A stretch of 54,500 nt of DNA from Cristatella mucedo (GCA_009760855.2 WPIO01000011.1:1558001-1612500), one strand, 5' to 3'. Positions 32,220 through 44,147 are shown, counted from the stretch's first letter. Program-made: numbers and translations. The notes: generated by a model from the letters alone, not told the origin.

Positions 32220-32830
32220 GGCTCCGTCTCGACGCCGCCGCCGGCAGTTGCCGGTTTCGTTTGCTCTGAAAGCGAGGGACGAGGGCGGGCTGTACACGGA
32301 CAATGGACGAGACGACGGAGAGATTCAGCGCCAGGAGGATTCGGTGAACCCCGCCGAATACGGTCGTATAGCGCCCGAGCTCGCATTTTGTGTTTTGTGT
32401 GTGCGCACTCGCGCCCGTACGTGGTCTCGGCAAGAGCGCTTGGTGTAGTAGTGCGTGTGAGGTATTCCTGCCGTTAAGGTGGAAGCGGAGTCCTAGTTCT
32501 CCGGTCAGGGTCTAGGCTCCGGTTCGGGCTCCTCGTCTCCTTCGGGTCAATCCCCACTAGAGACTTAGGTAGCCTAAGTGCGGGTACGTATTTCCTCCGC
32601 AAGAGTGCTTGTGCTGTTGAGAGACTGCGCGAGGAATGCGGAGGATAAAACTAAGCTAGGCGCGAAGCGACTTTGTGCGCTTTGCGAATAAAGCTCAGCA
32701 AAATCCCCAATTTGCGTCTCTTTCTAATTCACGCCGCGGACTCACGACGACCTTTTAGTAACGGTAAGTAGGTCGGCGCCAGAAACGCTAGTTTCGCGGC
32801 GGCCTGCATATCGCGCGTTGACGCGCACAG
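32100..32830 (+). promoter_or_regulatory. LTR-like or 5'-leader-like segment
   Basis: In plus order: TATATAA (32172), about 500 bp of GC-rich leader, AATAAA (32687-32692), GACTCACGACGACC TTTTAG, then AACG|GTAAGT (donor-like, 32764), then CGGCGCCAGAAAC. The TATA, poly(A) signal, short downstream end and following primer-site-like CGCCAG order is what an LTR with R/U5 looks like. The same features also suit a 5' UTR exon of a plus-strand gene. No second LTR was found in the window, and terminal TG...CA is not clear. The two readings remain open. Confidence 0.4.
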
Positions 32831-33315
32831 AGCGGCATTACGCCGCTCGGTTACGCCGCTCGGTAAGCGGCAGGTTACGCCTACTCCGCCGAGCCAGCCT
32901 TCGGCATTACATCTTTATAAGACGAAAAGATCGAGATGATACATACGGAAGAGAGCTCTCGCGCCTACACTGTCAGCGCCGCACGGCATGATCGGAGCGC
33001 CATCGCAAAGAATCGTGCGTAGCCAATCGACAAAAGGTAGCAATGAATGAGAATGCACACGTAAGAGCTCCGCTTGACCCAATGGCCCGTCTGGGGCCCT
33101 TATTAGGCGTCGAGGGAGATTTTTTAAAGACGAGCAAGCCGAGTCTCGACTTTTTCAAATGAAACGCAAAGCGTGCCCTCTTACAATCTCAATTGTACAC
33201 AGCTGCTTGCTTGCGATTCCGCATGCTATTGCGCACGTTGTGCTTGTTGCTGCGTTTGCCGAAGCATCGTCAAAACGTTCAGCAAGTCCACAAGAAACAT
33301 GCTGGTGGCAAGGGC

Positions 33316-33377
33316 TTCAGTGTGCAAACAGAAAGCCAACGCCAGTTTCAGTGTGCAAACAGAAAGCCAACGCCAGT
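33316..33377 (+). repeat. Perfect 31-bp tandem duplication
   Basis: The unit starting TTCAGTGTGCAAACAGAAAG occurs twice back to back (33316-33346 and 33347-33377) without a mismatch. Confidence 0.95.
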
Positions 33378-34114
33378 GGTGGAGACGCGCGAGCCTTCGA
33401 AGGCACGCGACGTCCGAGCATACACACGCACTGTGAGGATACTGAAGCGCAGACTTTAGACGGGCCGCGGGTCTACGCCACAGCGCTTGGGCAGGCTTGG
33501 GCAGCCTCGTGCCGCGAGGTTAAACGACCGATCGAATCTGTGGAAAAAGGAAAAAGCAGCCGGAGCTTCCCGACTGTTCCAAATCCAAAGAGTGCTCATG
33601 CGCAACAATCTCCGGAGCTTCCGGATTTTTGCGCACAGTGAGCGAAGCGTTATGCAGAAAAAATGCGGCTGCTATAAATCTTCCGACGAGCGTGTTTGAA
33701 CTTCTTGGTCCAACCCCGACGTTCAAGAAAGACGCAGCCACAACTGAAATTCAAAATGCTTCATATTCACGAGCAAAAGCTCTGCTCTAAAGCTGGTCAG
33801 CAACTGAGCTGCAGATGCCAAACGAATGAGCTCTGCGATTCACTAATTGCAGGTTTTCCGGCCTTCGCAATTAGGCACTTTCAGATAAAGCGCAGCCAGC
33901 AAGCTACGCTTGCCTGCCCTGAGCGTTGCAGGTGCCACGCCACATTAGAGCACTTATCACCGACATGTGTTCGCTCCTCGTAAATAGGCGCATCGACTTC
34001 AAGTCTTTTGCGACTCGCTTTTAGGTTTCTTCATTCTCTCTCTCTCTCTCAAGCTTGTACCTGTAAGAAACTTCTTCTCAATAAGGCCAGACACCGTACC
34101 GCCGGCTCTTCTGA

Positions 34115-34362
34115 CTGAAGTTGATCAGCTGCGCCTCGAACCAATTTCAAATCATTTGGAAACAGCGCGTTTAGTTCACACGTTTTCATAGCTTTAAACT
34201 CGATTAAGTCACGATATCCTCAGACTTGATGGCATTTAAAAAGAAGCTAAAATGCACATGCTCCTCACAGCATTCGCTGTATGGGTCCTTTTTGAGGATT
34301 ATTCTTTGTGTGCTCATGTGCTCAGCTCTCTGAGGGTGCGATACAAATGTATTATTATAATT
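34115..34362 (+). mobile_element. LINE-A-related 3' fragment
   Basis: C-terminal codon landmarks (ACGTTTTCATAGCTTTAAAC for the FSS..APKAW region; CTTGATGGCATTTAAAAAGA for DL..FK) precede CTCTCTGAGGGTGCGATACA and ATTATTATAA. Most of the 3' UTR is deleted. Confidence 0.55.
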
Positions 34363-34762
34363 TTTTTTGGAGCATGAGTCATTGCGCAAGGAGAGAAACA
34401 GCAAGTCCAAGAGAATTGAATATACATGTACACAAACTTTACAATAAACACAATTGTATAATCAGTAGCTGCTGCTGGACCCATGATCGCGCACAAAGCG
34501 TATGCCTAGTAATTAGCTTAGGCACAAGTCTGGTTTTTATTCGTCTATCTCAAATGCATTCATTATCAAATGACGTCTAGTTTCCAATCACTTTTAGGAT
34601 TTTTTGGTAGCGTTCTAAGAAAAATAAATTTCTACCTACGCAAGCACATTCTGAAAGAGGAGGATATCATTTTATTTTAATTGGTTACGGATAATAATAT
34701 TTACAGTTACACCACTCGTAAGCATGCCACAGACAATTCACAGGGCGAAGCTTGTGCAGTGA

Positions 34763-35005
34763 GTAATAATAATAATAATAATGATTCACTTGATAAAGCA
34801 CCCCCAGACAACTCAATCTCTTTGTAGGCACTCTACATTTGCTGCAAAGGAAACACGATAGAATGGTGAGTGGTATCGTGCTTGATAAACAACATGAATA
34901 ACATGGTAAGGATCCGTGGATCTGTTTTACTACTTTCGCCAGCCATATCAAGTCAGGGGATATCGTGATATCAGTCGGCAGAGAGTTCCAAGCTTAGGAT
35001 GCATT
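34763..35005 (-). mobile_element. LINE-A 3' fragment
   Basis: (TAA)n at 34763, then TCACTTGATAAAGCACCCCC and the minus-strand LINE-A end through the 3' UTR into C-terminal codons near 35000. The codon region is seen again at 35209, so this is a separate copy from the next feature. Confidence 0.75.
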
Positions 35006-35164
35006 ATTACAGTAAGAAATGTTTTCAGAGCCCTAGGAGAACTGCTCATATCTCGGTATGGTCACTTAAAATACATTTGAAAGAAAGCATTTCGATTGGC
35101 TAGTGATAATATGCATAATATCAGCTAGCGCAGGGTTAAATTCAAACGAGCCTAGCCAATACGG

Positions 35165-36520
35165 TGAGAAACAGATGCATTTCTAGCTTGGCTTTTCATG
35201 CTATTACACGTCAAGTCACGGAAAGTCATGAAGTTAGTCGGAAGTGAGTTCCAGGCTTTGGGAGCATACAAAATAGATGCAAGATTTCCAAAAGATTTGA
35301 AGTGGGTTAGAGGCGAAGCTAAACGACCTGGGTCAGAAGGGCAGGTGGTACGATGCTTTACTCTATGGAAAAGTCCTTCGGATAGGTAGGCCGTAGCAAT
35401 AGAATGATGGGACGTGAAAGTGAGTGAAAAAACCTTCAGAGCGGATACGCTGTTTGACAAGAAGCAAGTGCAGGTCGTTGAGAAAGGCTGCAGTGTGGCA
35501 AGTGCGACGTTCCCAACAGAGAGGCTTAGCTTTGCAAAAGTTGTGCACCAACTGTAAGTGTCGTATCGATTAGGTCGGACGAACCTGCGATTGGTGAGTC
35601 AAGTCAGGTCCAAAATGCACGAAGCGGCTGTGTGTGGGCTATCCTTGTCTAAACAGGCCCGAATTTTCGAAACGTTACGTGGCAGCAACTACATATACTT
35701 GACTGTGGAGCTGTTGTGGTTGTCTTCGTCTACTGAAAGGTCACTTTGGAACAGGACATCTAGATTTCGCGTAGATTTTGCAGGAGATAAGCCGGCGGCG
35801 TCCATTTTGACCGTTAGGTTTTTCCAATTTCTGAGCAACATTAGGTTTGCCCATAGATTTTAGGGTGGTTTTGTCGTCATTCAATTTGAGTAAGCTTGTT
35901 GCCACCCCAGCGAAAATGTCAGCAATACATGCTCGATTGGAGCTGAAGGAGTTGAACGTGCTGGAAGGCAAGGATGGATCAAAGCACTCAGTGAATGCAG
36001 TGAGCTGCTCTTATGATAATTCAGAGGACGAATGTGCACGGTGTGTGCAAGGCCATAATACACCCTGTAAATTAAACGAGGTCAAGACGCTTTCGGTCGA
36101 TACAGAATCCCGGCTAATCGATCAAGAGGTTCCACGCATCCATGGCTCGGGCAAAACTTGGCCTCTCACACCCGCACGGCTAAGCTTACCTCGCCGAAAT
36201 GCCGACATCCGCTCGCCACTTCATTGACTTCGGACTCGGCAAGCCGGGCTTTCTGGCTGCTGTGTGTCGCATGCTTAAAAAAAAGGAAACTTAGATTGAA
36301 CTGCGGGATCAAATCATCAGCGAGAGGGGAGAGTATAAATTGCAAAACAAAGCGGAGCACGCGCGCGAAGATCCGAGCCTAGTGCCCACATAACTTTACC
36401 CAGGCTCTTCGTACGACTGTCGCCCGATGACACGAATTTGCGAAATCTGCGACTGAGATCGGATCTTGGCGGCGGTTGAAGTGCAGGCCCAGTGCTGTCC
36501 ATGTGTGATAACAGCGCGGC
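35165..36520 (-). mobile_element. LINE-A RT fragment, diverged, with a roughly 260-bp insert
   Basis: Minus-strand coding remnants run from the C terminus (APKAWNSLPT at about 35240) through the connection block to the region before YADD (about 35990). They continue as APLCFAIYTLPS (about 36310-36350; [12 protein letters not shown] in others) and TGPALQ (about 36490; ITGTALQ in others). Between about 36015 and 36290 lies sequence absent from other copies. The whole is frameshifted and dead. Confidence 0.65.
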
Positions 36521-36892
36521 TTCCGAGAATCCTCCGCGCGTCTCTTTTGTTCTTAACATGTAAGCGCTCGCATTTAACGGTAATCTTTGCCGTCACATGA
36601 GCGATTTAGTAAGAACAAGTGAGGTGCGGACTAAACATTGGAGCCAAAGGAATAGAGCAAGCCCCTGTTGGAGTATTCCCTCTACGATTGTATCGTAGTC
36701 AGAGCGGTAGTTAGGTTTCAGGTGCCGAATCCTACGGAAACTTACCAGGTTTCTGCCAGACAAAGCAGCCCTCTCAAGTTTGCTTTCAGCATTAAATAAA
36801 CAACTGCAGATTCTACTAGCTAGCTAATAGACTGCATGCAGGGGTGAAGCCGGCAGGTGAGTAATAGAAATGACCGCACCCAATCGCTCGTG

Positions 36893-36972
36893 ATGGTGCA
36901 TTCGATGATTGCTCATTCGGCGGCGCTCCATCGACTGGAAGGACATAATTTCGTCGTCGGTGACTGTCGCAC
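36893..36972 (+). CDS. Weak candidate first exon
   Basis: MVHSMIAHSAALHRLEGHNF then VVGDCRT ends at a consensus donor (CGCAC|GTAAGT, 36973). There is no recognised family and no upstream promoter motif. The good donor is the only real support. Confidence 0.18.
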
Positions 36973-37062
36973 GTAAGTCCTCTAAAGTTGAATGCGAACG
37001 GCGTAAACGCGACGGCACAAAAAAACACCGTAATGGGCGTCAACGCGCGTATTTCCCCGACA

Positions 37063-37092
37063 CGCACGCTGGCAGCCAGCCGCCAGCGTGCG
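37063..37092. repeat. Inverted repeat, 11-bp arms
   Basis: CGCACGCTGGC, eight bases, GCCAGCGTGCG: exact complementary arms in GC-rich sequence. Confidence 0.85.
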
Positions 37093-37921
37093 ACATCTCT
37101 CCCCGGCCTCCCCGTCGCAACGTCCATCGCCGCCATAAGTTGCAACAGTCCATAAGCCGGCAGCTGGCAGTAGCGGAAATAACAAGGCCATGAACGCTAT
37201 CGTAGACTACGAATAAACTACGGACCGAACGCCAGAAATCAGCCGCCGCATCCGCTTATCAACCAAACGGGTCGATTGATAAACTGATTAATAATATATG
37301 ATGATAATTATAGTAAATAATATATATAATAATATTAGTACATAATAATAATGATCGATAAACTGAACTGAAATTGATAAACTCGAAAGCCTTGAAAGTC
37401 GCGCTCGGCCGTCCAAGCTGGCGCTGAAAATGTCGGAATATGGTGCGCCAGTCGGGAGACCGCCAAGTGGCCGCCAGCCGTAGCGCGCGAGGCGCGGCTG
37501 ACTGCGCGAGCGCGCGTAAAATGCACGAATTAGAATTCGTGAAGTCGGACGGAACATGAACTCTAAGAACTTCGCGTCGATTAGGAAAATTTGAGTTCAA
37601 TTACGACCCGGTCCATTTCAGTGTTGCAGATTTCGACACGGAGCGCATGATGGTTCGTGTCCACGCGCTCGCTCGCTCGCTCAGACGACATCCGCCGCTT
37701 CGAACCTAGCTAGCTAGCCAGCATTCGCGTCTGGCGCATCGAGGCCGCGAGTACGAGGAAAATCTTTTACCTTGACCGGCAAGGCAGGTTAGCCAGTTTT
37801 GCACGTCCGTTTCGGTGCTTGAACGGTAACGTCGAGCAAGTGTATTGCTTTTAGTACATCCTGGTCTTATTTCTGTATGCATGTGATAGCTTATGTGTGA
37901 CAAACATAATCTCCCCCGTCA

Positions 37922-38110
37922 GGTGCAAGATGAAGGTGAACTTGAACGCAAGCGTGCCGGTCGATCGAAGTGAGGAATCACTTGGTCGCCTCAAATTGCT
38001 CAAATGGCACCAGGAAATACTTAATGGAAGGCCGGGAATCACCGATCTACGTTGTTTGAGCGAGCAGATGCGGCGAGATCGTGGTGCTAAGTACTCTTGT
38101 GGATTCTTTA
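37922..38110 (+). CDS. Candidate coding exon, unknown protein
   Basis: A good acceptor (AATCTCCCCCGTCAG at about 37907-37921) is followed by GTGCAAG and an ATG. The frame reads MKVNLNASVPVDRSEESLGR, LKLLKWHQEILNGRPGITDL, RCLSEQMRRDRG. The balanced, amphipathic composition looks coding. I do not recognise the family. The frame runs into a SINE2 tail after about 38110, so the true 3' edge is probably a donor near the GTGGTGC or AAGTACTC at about 38085-38097. It could be exon 2 after the donor-like site at 32764, but nothing proves the link. Confidence 0.32.
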
Positions 38111-38119
38111 TTTTATATT

Positions 38120-38278
38120 TATAAATATAAAATATATAATTCATTTGCATAGCTCCCCAAGAGAACTCAATCCTTATTTAGACGCTTCATATGTGCCTCT
38201 GGGCTCAAGCGCATGACCTCAGCCAGACCTTGGTCGGGGCGAGCACCTTGACCGCTGGACCAAACTACCTTTTTAAGT
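38120..38278 (-). repeat. SINE2 copy
   Basis: Inverted: AATTCATTTGCATAGCTCCC, AAGAGAACTCAATCCTTATT tail, ACCTTGGTCGGGGCGAGCAC body and CTTGACCGCTGGACCAAACT head (A-box complement). Confidence 0.72.
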
Positions 38279-38649
38279 TGCTTTAAAGTCTCTTCGTTGA
38301 CGGATGGAAGGTTTGAGTTGCCAGTGTTGCCCCATCACCCATAAGGCCCCCAAGAGACTGAGGCAATTCTGGATTTCGGGAATCTTTAAACTTTATGAAT
38401 TTGAGCGTAGCGAGGTTTTTAAAATAAATCTTACGTACACAAGCCATGCCAGACTGCCCTAGCCGCAGCTCACGGTCCGGCCCGGTAGAGGAGAGGGTAG
38501 CCCCCCCCCCGCCGCCGCCGCCGCTCTTGGAAGGGGGCCCCCACACCTGGCTCCGCCACTCAGTGCAACCACGTAGTGACCGGACATACTGCTAAGCCGA
38601 CATTCTGTCGATAGTGTAATTCTTCGTAGGTATCAGCCAACTACGCGCT

Positions 38650-38790
38650 TTGGTCTTTCTGCACTTGCAGTTACAGCCTGTCTCTCTCGTATTTTCCAAG
38701 ATTTTTTTTCTCTACAGCATCAGCAAAGTGCCTAGAAAGAAATTCGGTTCTCTGAGGGCGCTATACAGATGTATTTTTATTCTTGTTAGT
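38650..38790 (+). mobile_element. LINE-A-related 3' end
   Basis: TCTACAGCATCAGCAAAGTG, CCTAGAAAGAAATTCGGTTC, TCTGAGGGCGCTATACAGAT, then T-rich tail. Diverged in the outer stem (AAGTGCC/GGCGCTA). Confidence 0.6.
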
Positions 38791-39149
38791 ATTACTATTC
38801 GCGTAAACAGTGACATGGTCAGATTGGCCACTACTCACTTTCATTTCTCTCCTGAGTGCTGTGCAGCAGCAGCAGGCATCTGCTCTCAGCCTCCGCTCTC
38901 CCTCCGTCTCCGCCGCCGCTAGGTGGCGCCCGCCCGCTCGAAGAAGAAGAAGACGCTCTTCCGGCGCGCTCGCCGCCGTCGATTCCGCCTGCATAAGTGC
39001 TTGACCCTAATCTCGCTGGCAATTAAAAAGCGGTAAGTCTTTGTCTGCTGTCAGTGTGTGCGCGCCACCTGTACCTCGTGCCGAGCGCCTCCTAATGATT
39101 ATTAGCAATCAATGAGTGGCTTCATCTCGCGGTGCTAGGGCACTAGCAG

Positions 39150-40640
39150 TACTTTAATGCAGCTGCCCGCTAGCCAAGCGTACTGTCGGCGGGGAGATGT
39201 CGCTGCCCTAGCGCTGCAAGATCTATCAGCTGCCTTTGACACTATCGATCACGATATCCTTCTTGAACGATTGAGAACAACGATCGTTCTGGCAGACGAG
39301 GCATTCGCGAGGTTCAAATCGTACTTAATCCGGTCGTGTTCAATCCATGTCGTCTGGGATCAGGTCTCATTCACCTGACCAGTCATCTGTAGGAGCGTCC
39401 ATCCTCGGTCCTTTCCGTTTCTCCGTTTATACTGAGCCTCTAGGAAAAGTAATTCGGGCCCATGAAATCGGCTACCATTTTTATGCTGGCCATACTCAGC
39501 TGTATTTGTAACTTAATCCGTAAAAATCGGCCGTCGCGACTGAAAAAACTTGGCGAGCCGCGATAGTAAACTAGGTAAGGTGATTGTTCTTCCCGACCTC
39601 GGTCCCGAGGTCATGTGCTTGAGTCCTGCAGTAGGCGATCCTGTATTGACGCGGTGACAGCCTTTAAGGCTCTTCTGCCGCTGTACAAAAAGAGGCTGTT
39701 AAATCAGCTAGCATTTTTTAGTGAACGCTTGCCCATCAGACGTTTGATCCTAAATGTCGGCTAATTTCTTTAAACTAAACGAAGATAAAATGGAACGGCT
39801 ACACGTAGGACACCCCGAGCGTGTGGCTGGACTAGAAGGCTTTGCTGCCTTCTAAGAGATGATGCTGCCGTCGTGCGACCGTCGCTGTGTGCTCGGAGTT
39901 TGGGTGTCGCCTTTTACAGCTACTTTAATTTTGAAAGCTTCGTTGCGAAGATTGCTTCCACAGCTAGTAGCCATCCCGCCCGATCCATATCTAAAACTCT
40001 GGACTGTCTTGCACGGTGGCCAGCAAGCATTCAACTAGTTTCTTGGTTCTGTCTCGGCTAGATTATTGCAATTTCATTTTAGGCGGGCTACCAAAATAAC
40101 CACTAAGCCACTGTGGCTGGTGATGAATATGGCAGCAAGGCTAGTTTAGTTTACAGATCCCGGAGATTTGACTATGTGTCTTCTTGACTGAAGGAGCTTG
40201 GATTGCTTCCGGTTGATTAACGGATACTGAGCAAAGTTCTTACGCTGACCCACAAGGCCCACCACGGCTAGGCTCCTCCATACCTAGCTGAACTGCTGGA
40301 TCAGTTTAAGCCACCTCGTGCCTTCGGGTCCTCTATGGACAACAAACTACCTGTTCGTTCCATTCATCCGCTTAAAGACCGCTGGGCGACAGAAGCTTTT
40401 CCTCTGCAGGTCCTAGACTGTGGAACTCCCTTCCGCAATTCTTACGCAACGATATTTACTCTCCTGCCGCCGACTACAGCACATCGTTTCCAGCCTTCCT
40501 GAGCTGCTACTTCCATGTTAATCACTACCTCAACTACTCTCCTGACTCTGCTATGCTTCCCACTTTCTCTTTGTTGCGTGAGACGAAGTTTGTTGGCTAC
40601 CAAATGGGTACCGAAACCCGCGTAGGCTGCGAGTGCGCCA
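39150..40640 (+). mobile_element. LINE-B copy, RT to 3' end, with SINE1 insertion
   Basis: The longest LINE-B copy. RT motif A (LQDLSAAFDTIDHDILLERL, about 39216-39275), then SYL and remnants of the palm. A SINE1 insertion at 39572-39722 is followed by ANFFKLNEDKMERL, SRLDYCNFILGGLP (about 40050), THKAHHG (about 40250), LDQFKPPRAF, DNKLPVRSIHPLKD and the non-coding end to ATACAAAAG (40640). Many stops. It differs from LINE-A along its length. Confidence 0.75.
39572..39722 (+). repeat. SINE1 copy
   Basis: Head GGTCCCGAGGTCATGTGCTT, B-box-like GCTTGAGTCCTG, body TTTAAGGCTCTTCTGCCGCT, tail GGCTGTTAAATCAGCTAGCA. Inserted in LINE-B. Confidence 0.72.
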
Positions 40641-40714
40641 TACAAAAGAATAATAAAAATACATTTGCATAGCCCCCTCGGAGAATTTAATCTTTTTTTA
40701 GACACTTTACATGA
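40641..40714 (-). repeat. SINE2 3' end
   Basis: AATACATTTGCATAGCCCCC, TCGGAGAATTTAATCTTTTT, TTAGACACTTTACAT matches the inverted SINE2 tail at 38125. It is inserted directly at the end of LINE-B. Confidence 0.5.
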
Positions 40715-40716
40715 TA

Positions 40717-40870
40717 ATAATAATAACACACTTGATAAAGCGCCATCAGATAACTCAATCTCTTTCTAGGCGCTTTATTTTTGCTGCAAAGGAAGCATGA
40801 TCGAATGGTTAGCAGTGACGCTCTCAATGACAGCAAGCATAACATGGTTAGAGGTGATGCAATATTTCTC
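40717..40870 (-). mobile_element. LINE-A 3' end fragment
   Basis: (TAA)n, CACTTGATAAAGCGCCATCA, AATCTCTTTCTAGGCGCTTT, TGCTGCAAAGGAAGCATGAT on the plus strand is the inverted LINE-A end. Stacked on the SINE2 tail. Confidence 0.7.
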
Positions 40871-40999
40871 GAAAATCAAGCAGACTTGAGTCAAGTATGC
40901 TAGCATGAGGATATTTGCGTAGGCCTGGCTCCAGAAAACCAGCTGATTATGCTGCAGCAGAAACACTTCTGCATGGCACCCACTCAGTCCTTGTCGCTT

Positions 41000-41775
41000 C
41001 GCGGACTTACGGACAGAGCTACATTACTTTATATTACTATGTTATTACATATTCCTGAACCCGCTTTAGAAAAGCGTGTACAGCCTAAGCGTTCATTAAG
41101 CCGCGGGCTAGCTTAGGGACGCGGAGCGCGCATTCTGCAGCGCCGGCCTCGCTGAAACCTCAAATGTGCACCGGCGGTCTCTTGTGTTAGTCGTCGTTAG
41201 GATGGCGCACCGGTCGGGCGCAGGACGGTCCTGATTTTGATTGGCTGCCAGAGAAAACGTCACCTCGCGACTCCAAAGTAGTGCCGACGATCGCTCGCGC
41301 GAGAACTAGCAAAGGGCCCTGGTCTGCGGCTCCGAGCTCGATGAAGAGCGGTGGAGGGCGAGACCGGTGGAGGGCGATATCGAGACTCGCTTGCTTCGAA
41401 GTCGGCCAGGCTCGCCCCTCGCTTTCGCTCCAGCTGCCTCCCGCGGGCGCTCGCCAACGCTGCGGTTTATTAATCATTCCGGTTGGCTCGCGCGAAAAGG
41501 AAAAGCACGAAGCGGGAGCATTGCATCGTCACAGCGACGAGTTTCGCGTCGAGCGCCGGCTCTTCGTAGCGTACGAGGCGCTGGCACGTGCGAGCAACTG
41601 ACGACTTGCTGCGCCTGCCGAAATCCGCCGATTCGTTCAAACCGGTCTAAGCCCGCCAACTCCGCCCCGCCCCGCCATCATCCCCCATCGACTGGTCACA
41701 TGGGTCGCAAGTATAAGTGACGCTCGTATGCAGACGCTTGTGATTATTCACGATGCGAAAGCCCGCATGGGAGGG
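41000..41775. other. GC-rich stretch, nothing recognised
   Basis: From about 41090 composition is GC- and CpG-rich with overlapping open frames in several phases and no conserved protein. Promoter-like by composition only. It ends at the GA tract. Confidence 0.3.
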
Positions 41776-42092
<317 letters not shown>

Positions 42093-42554
42093 AGAAGAAG
42101 AAATGCGAATGGGCAACCTGTTGGTCTCTAACCCGCATTGATTGAAGCACTAACCGCGGAGCTGCGCACGTCACCACCGGCTGTGCTACTTTTTAGCAAT
42201 TGGCTTTTCGGTGCTCTCAGGCTATGACGGCCGCTCATGGAGAGCGTGCTGCGCGTGCGCGAGTCGGATTTCCAGCTTACGTGCTGGCGTTTAAGTAAGT
42301 GCGTGCTGGTCATGGACAGTGTGCATGCAAGCGTGAGTCCGGTGAGCGGACGTCATGACGTACGTAGAGAAAGAGAGTAGACGCCGCGTAGTAGAGAGCC
42401 TTAAGTACATTTATGTGGCCTAAACGGCAAGTTAACTATTACGAGAAACCTCAAGTTAATTATTACGCTCTAAAGCATAGGAAGTGCGTTCACTTTCTTG
42501 CAGGTTTTTGGTAGCGGAACACTGCCTGTTAATGCCGATCTCGCTCACTGCCCG

Positions 42555-42775
42555 TCAACGGTCTGAACAATAAATTAGCTGTGCCATTCCTCCGCTTAGA
42601 GAGAGAGACCATTGGCGACAGAAGCTTTTTCTCTGCAGGTCCTAGACTTTAGAACTCACTTCCGCAATTCTTACGCAACGACAACTATTTCCCTGCTGCC
42701 GACTATGGCACATCGTTTCCAGCCGCTCTGAGCTAATATTTCCATGATACTCACTACCTAAAACAAACGGAGAAA
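42555..42775 (+). mobile_element. LINE-B fragment
   Basis: GAACAATAAATTAGCTGTGC, TTGGCGACAGAAGCTTTTTC, CGACTATGGCACATCGTTTC, TCACTACCTAAAACAAA. GAGAGAGA (42600-42607) has expanded inside it where others have AAAGACC. Confidence 0.65.
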
Positions 42776-42779
42776 CATA

Positions 42780-44140
42780 AATCAGCGATTCTTAAAATGA
42801 AATAAAGATGCAATAGGGCTAGGATCTCACCGTTGAGAGCTCAAAATTCCAGTGAGGTAGGTTGCCGACCGAAGGTCATCGGGTGCACTCACTCTTAGCA
42901 AATCTCGCGATGTAAAGCGTTGACTGCAACAGTCTAACCGACTGAGAGTTTACAACGATGCAGGCGCAAAAAAGTGTCCTTACTGTCTTTCGGATATCGC
43001 TATAACGACGTAGGTCGAGTGCTGTCGCTTTAAACGCTCCAACTTTCCGCTATCGGAATGTAAACATTGCGCCGTTCACGACGTTCTTCTATTTAGAAAT
43101 TAACAAAAGTCACCACCACCGAGCGCTAACCGATCGATGCTGATCGATGCTTAAAAAAGAAACCCAGCTCCCCAAGAGACAGATGACAGGCAGACGCATG
43201 ACGTCTTGAATGATGGCAAACGCAACCCCCGTATTTAATTGACCTCCGCGGCGGCGACAGCTCTTGACTTTAACAACGGTGCTTATTGGGATTGTAGCGA
43301 ATTATTTCAGCTAATTTCGCTCCCGTCCGAACCGCGTCCCCTCCGGACATTCAGGTTCCGAGAGGCGTCTGTCTCGCTAAGCGAACGTTTATGCTGTAAT
43401 TAATAATTCATTCGACTCGCGGGACGCCGTCGCCTCGGGCGGTCGGCCGGTGCGCCTGCTCGGACGGACCAGTCGAGGCAGTGGCACTGTCTGCGGGCTT
43501 CCCGCGAAATAAGTCCCTCCGACTCGGCGGACGCCGCGCGGAACAGGAGAAAAGACAGAGGAGACAGCATCTTCCGCCTGCGACGAGACGCCACCGACGG
43601 CAGTCGTCCAGTCGTCGGCCGCTGACCGACCGAGGCAGCGAGCCGAGTTTAGACGGAGACTACGTATAGTCCGCACTCCTCGCCTCCGCCGCCAGGCGAG
43701 CGGCCTCAAAGGGATCGGCTGCGCTTGGCGGTCGCCGCGCGTCGAACTGGGCGCAAGCGGCGAGACCGCGCAAAAGAGCAGCGAGAAATGGCAGCGGCGG
43801 CGACAGCCACCGGCAGCAACGGAGAGCGGCGGAAGCTCGCCGTCTTTCCGCGCGCGCGACCGTGACCTCTAGGTGGGAACGCCGGCGGTCGTGTGACGAA
43901 GGCGCCTCGCCTCGCGGCCGGTTAAAGTGAAGCGTTTCGTAGTAATGCATTTGACATAGTGCATTATGAAAAGGGCGGCCGCCGAGCATAGAAGGCGAGC
44001 GCGGCCGACAGCGACTTGTTTGCAAGCAGACTGCGGCAACTCGTGGCAACGGACGTCGAGCCGGCGCAAGCCCGCCGGCTGCGCTCTCTCAGTTCATTCT
44101 CTTGACCTTGACCTCGAGGGCGCGCGCGCGACCTGTCTGG
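42780..44140. other. Mostly GC-rich, nothing recognised
   Basis: No repeat family identified. From about 43300 it is strongly CpG-rich with overlapping open frames on both strands, none resembling a known protein. It may contain a promoter. Confidence 0.35.
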
Positions 44141-44147
44141 TAGGCCC

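Noticed and set aside
32764-32787. Retroelement primer-binding site followed by an internal region
   Set aside because: CGGCGCCAGAAAC resembles one, but no gag or pol follows and no second LTR was found, so I left it as a possibility only.
37431-37485. Short frame MSEYGAPVGRPPSGRQP resembling RNA-binding protein N termini
   Set aside because: Stops after 17 codons, no donor, and no RNA-recognition motif follows.
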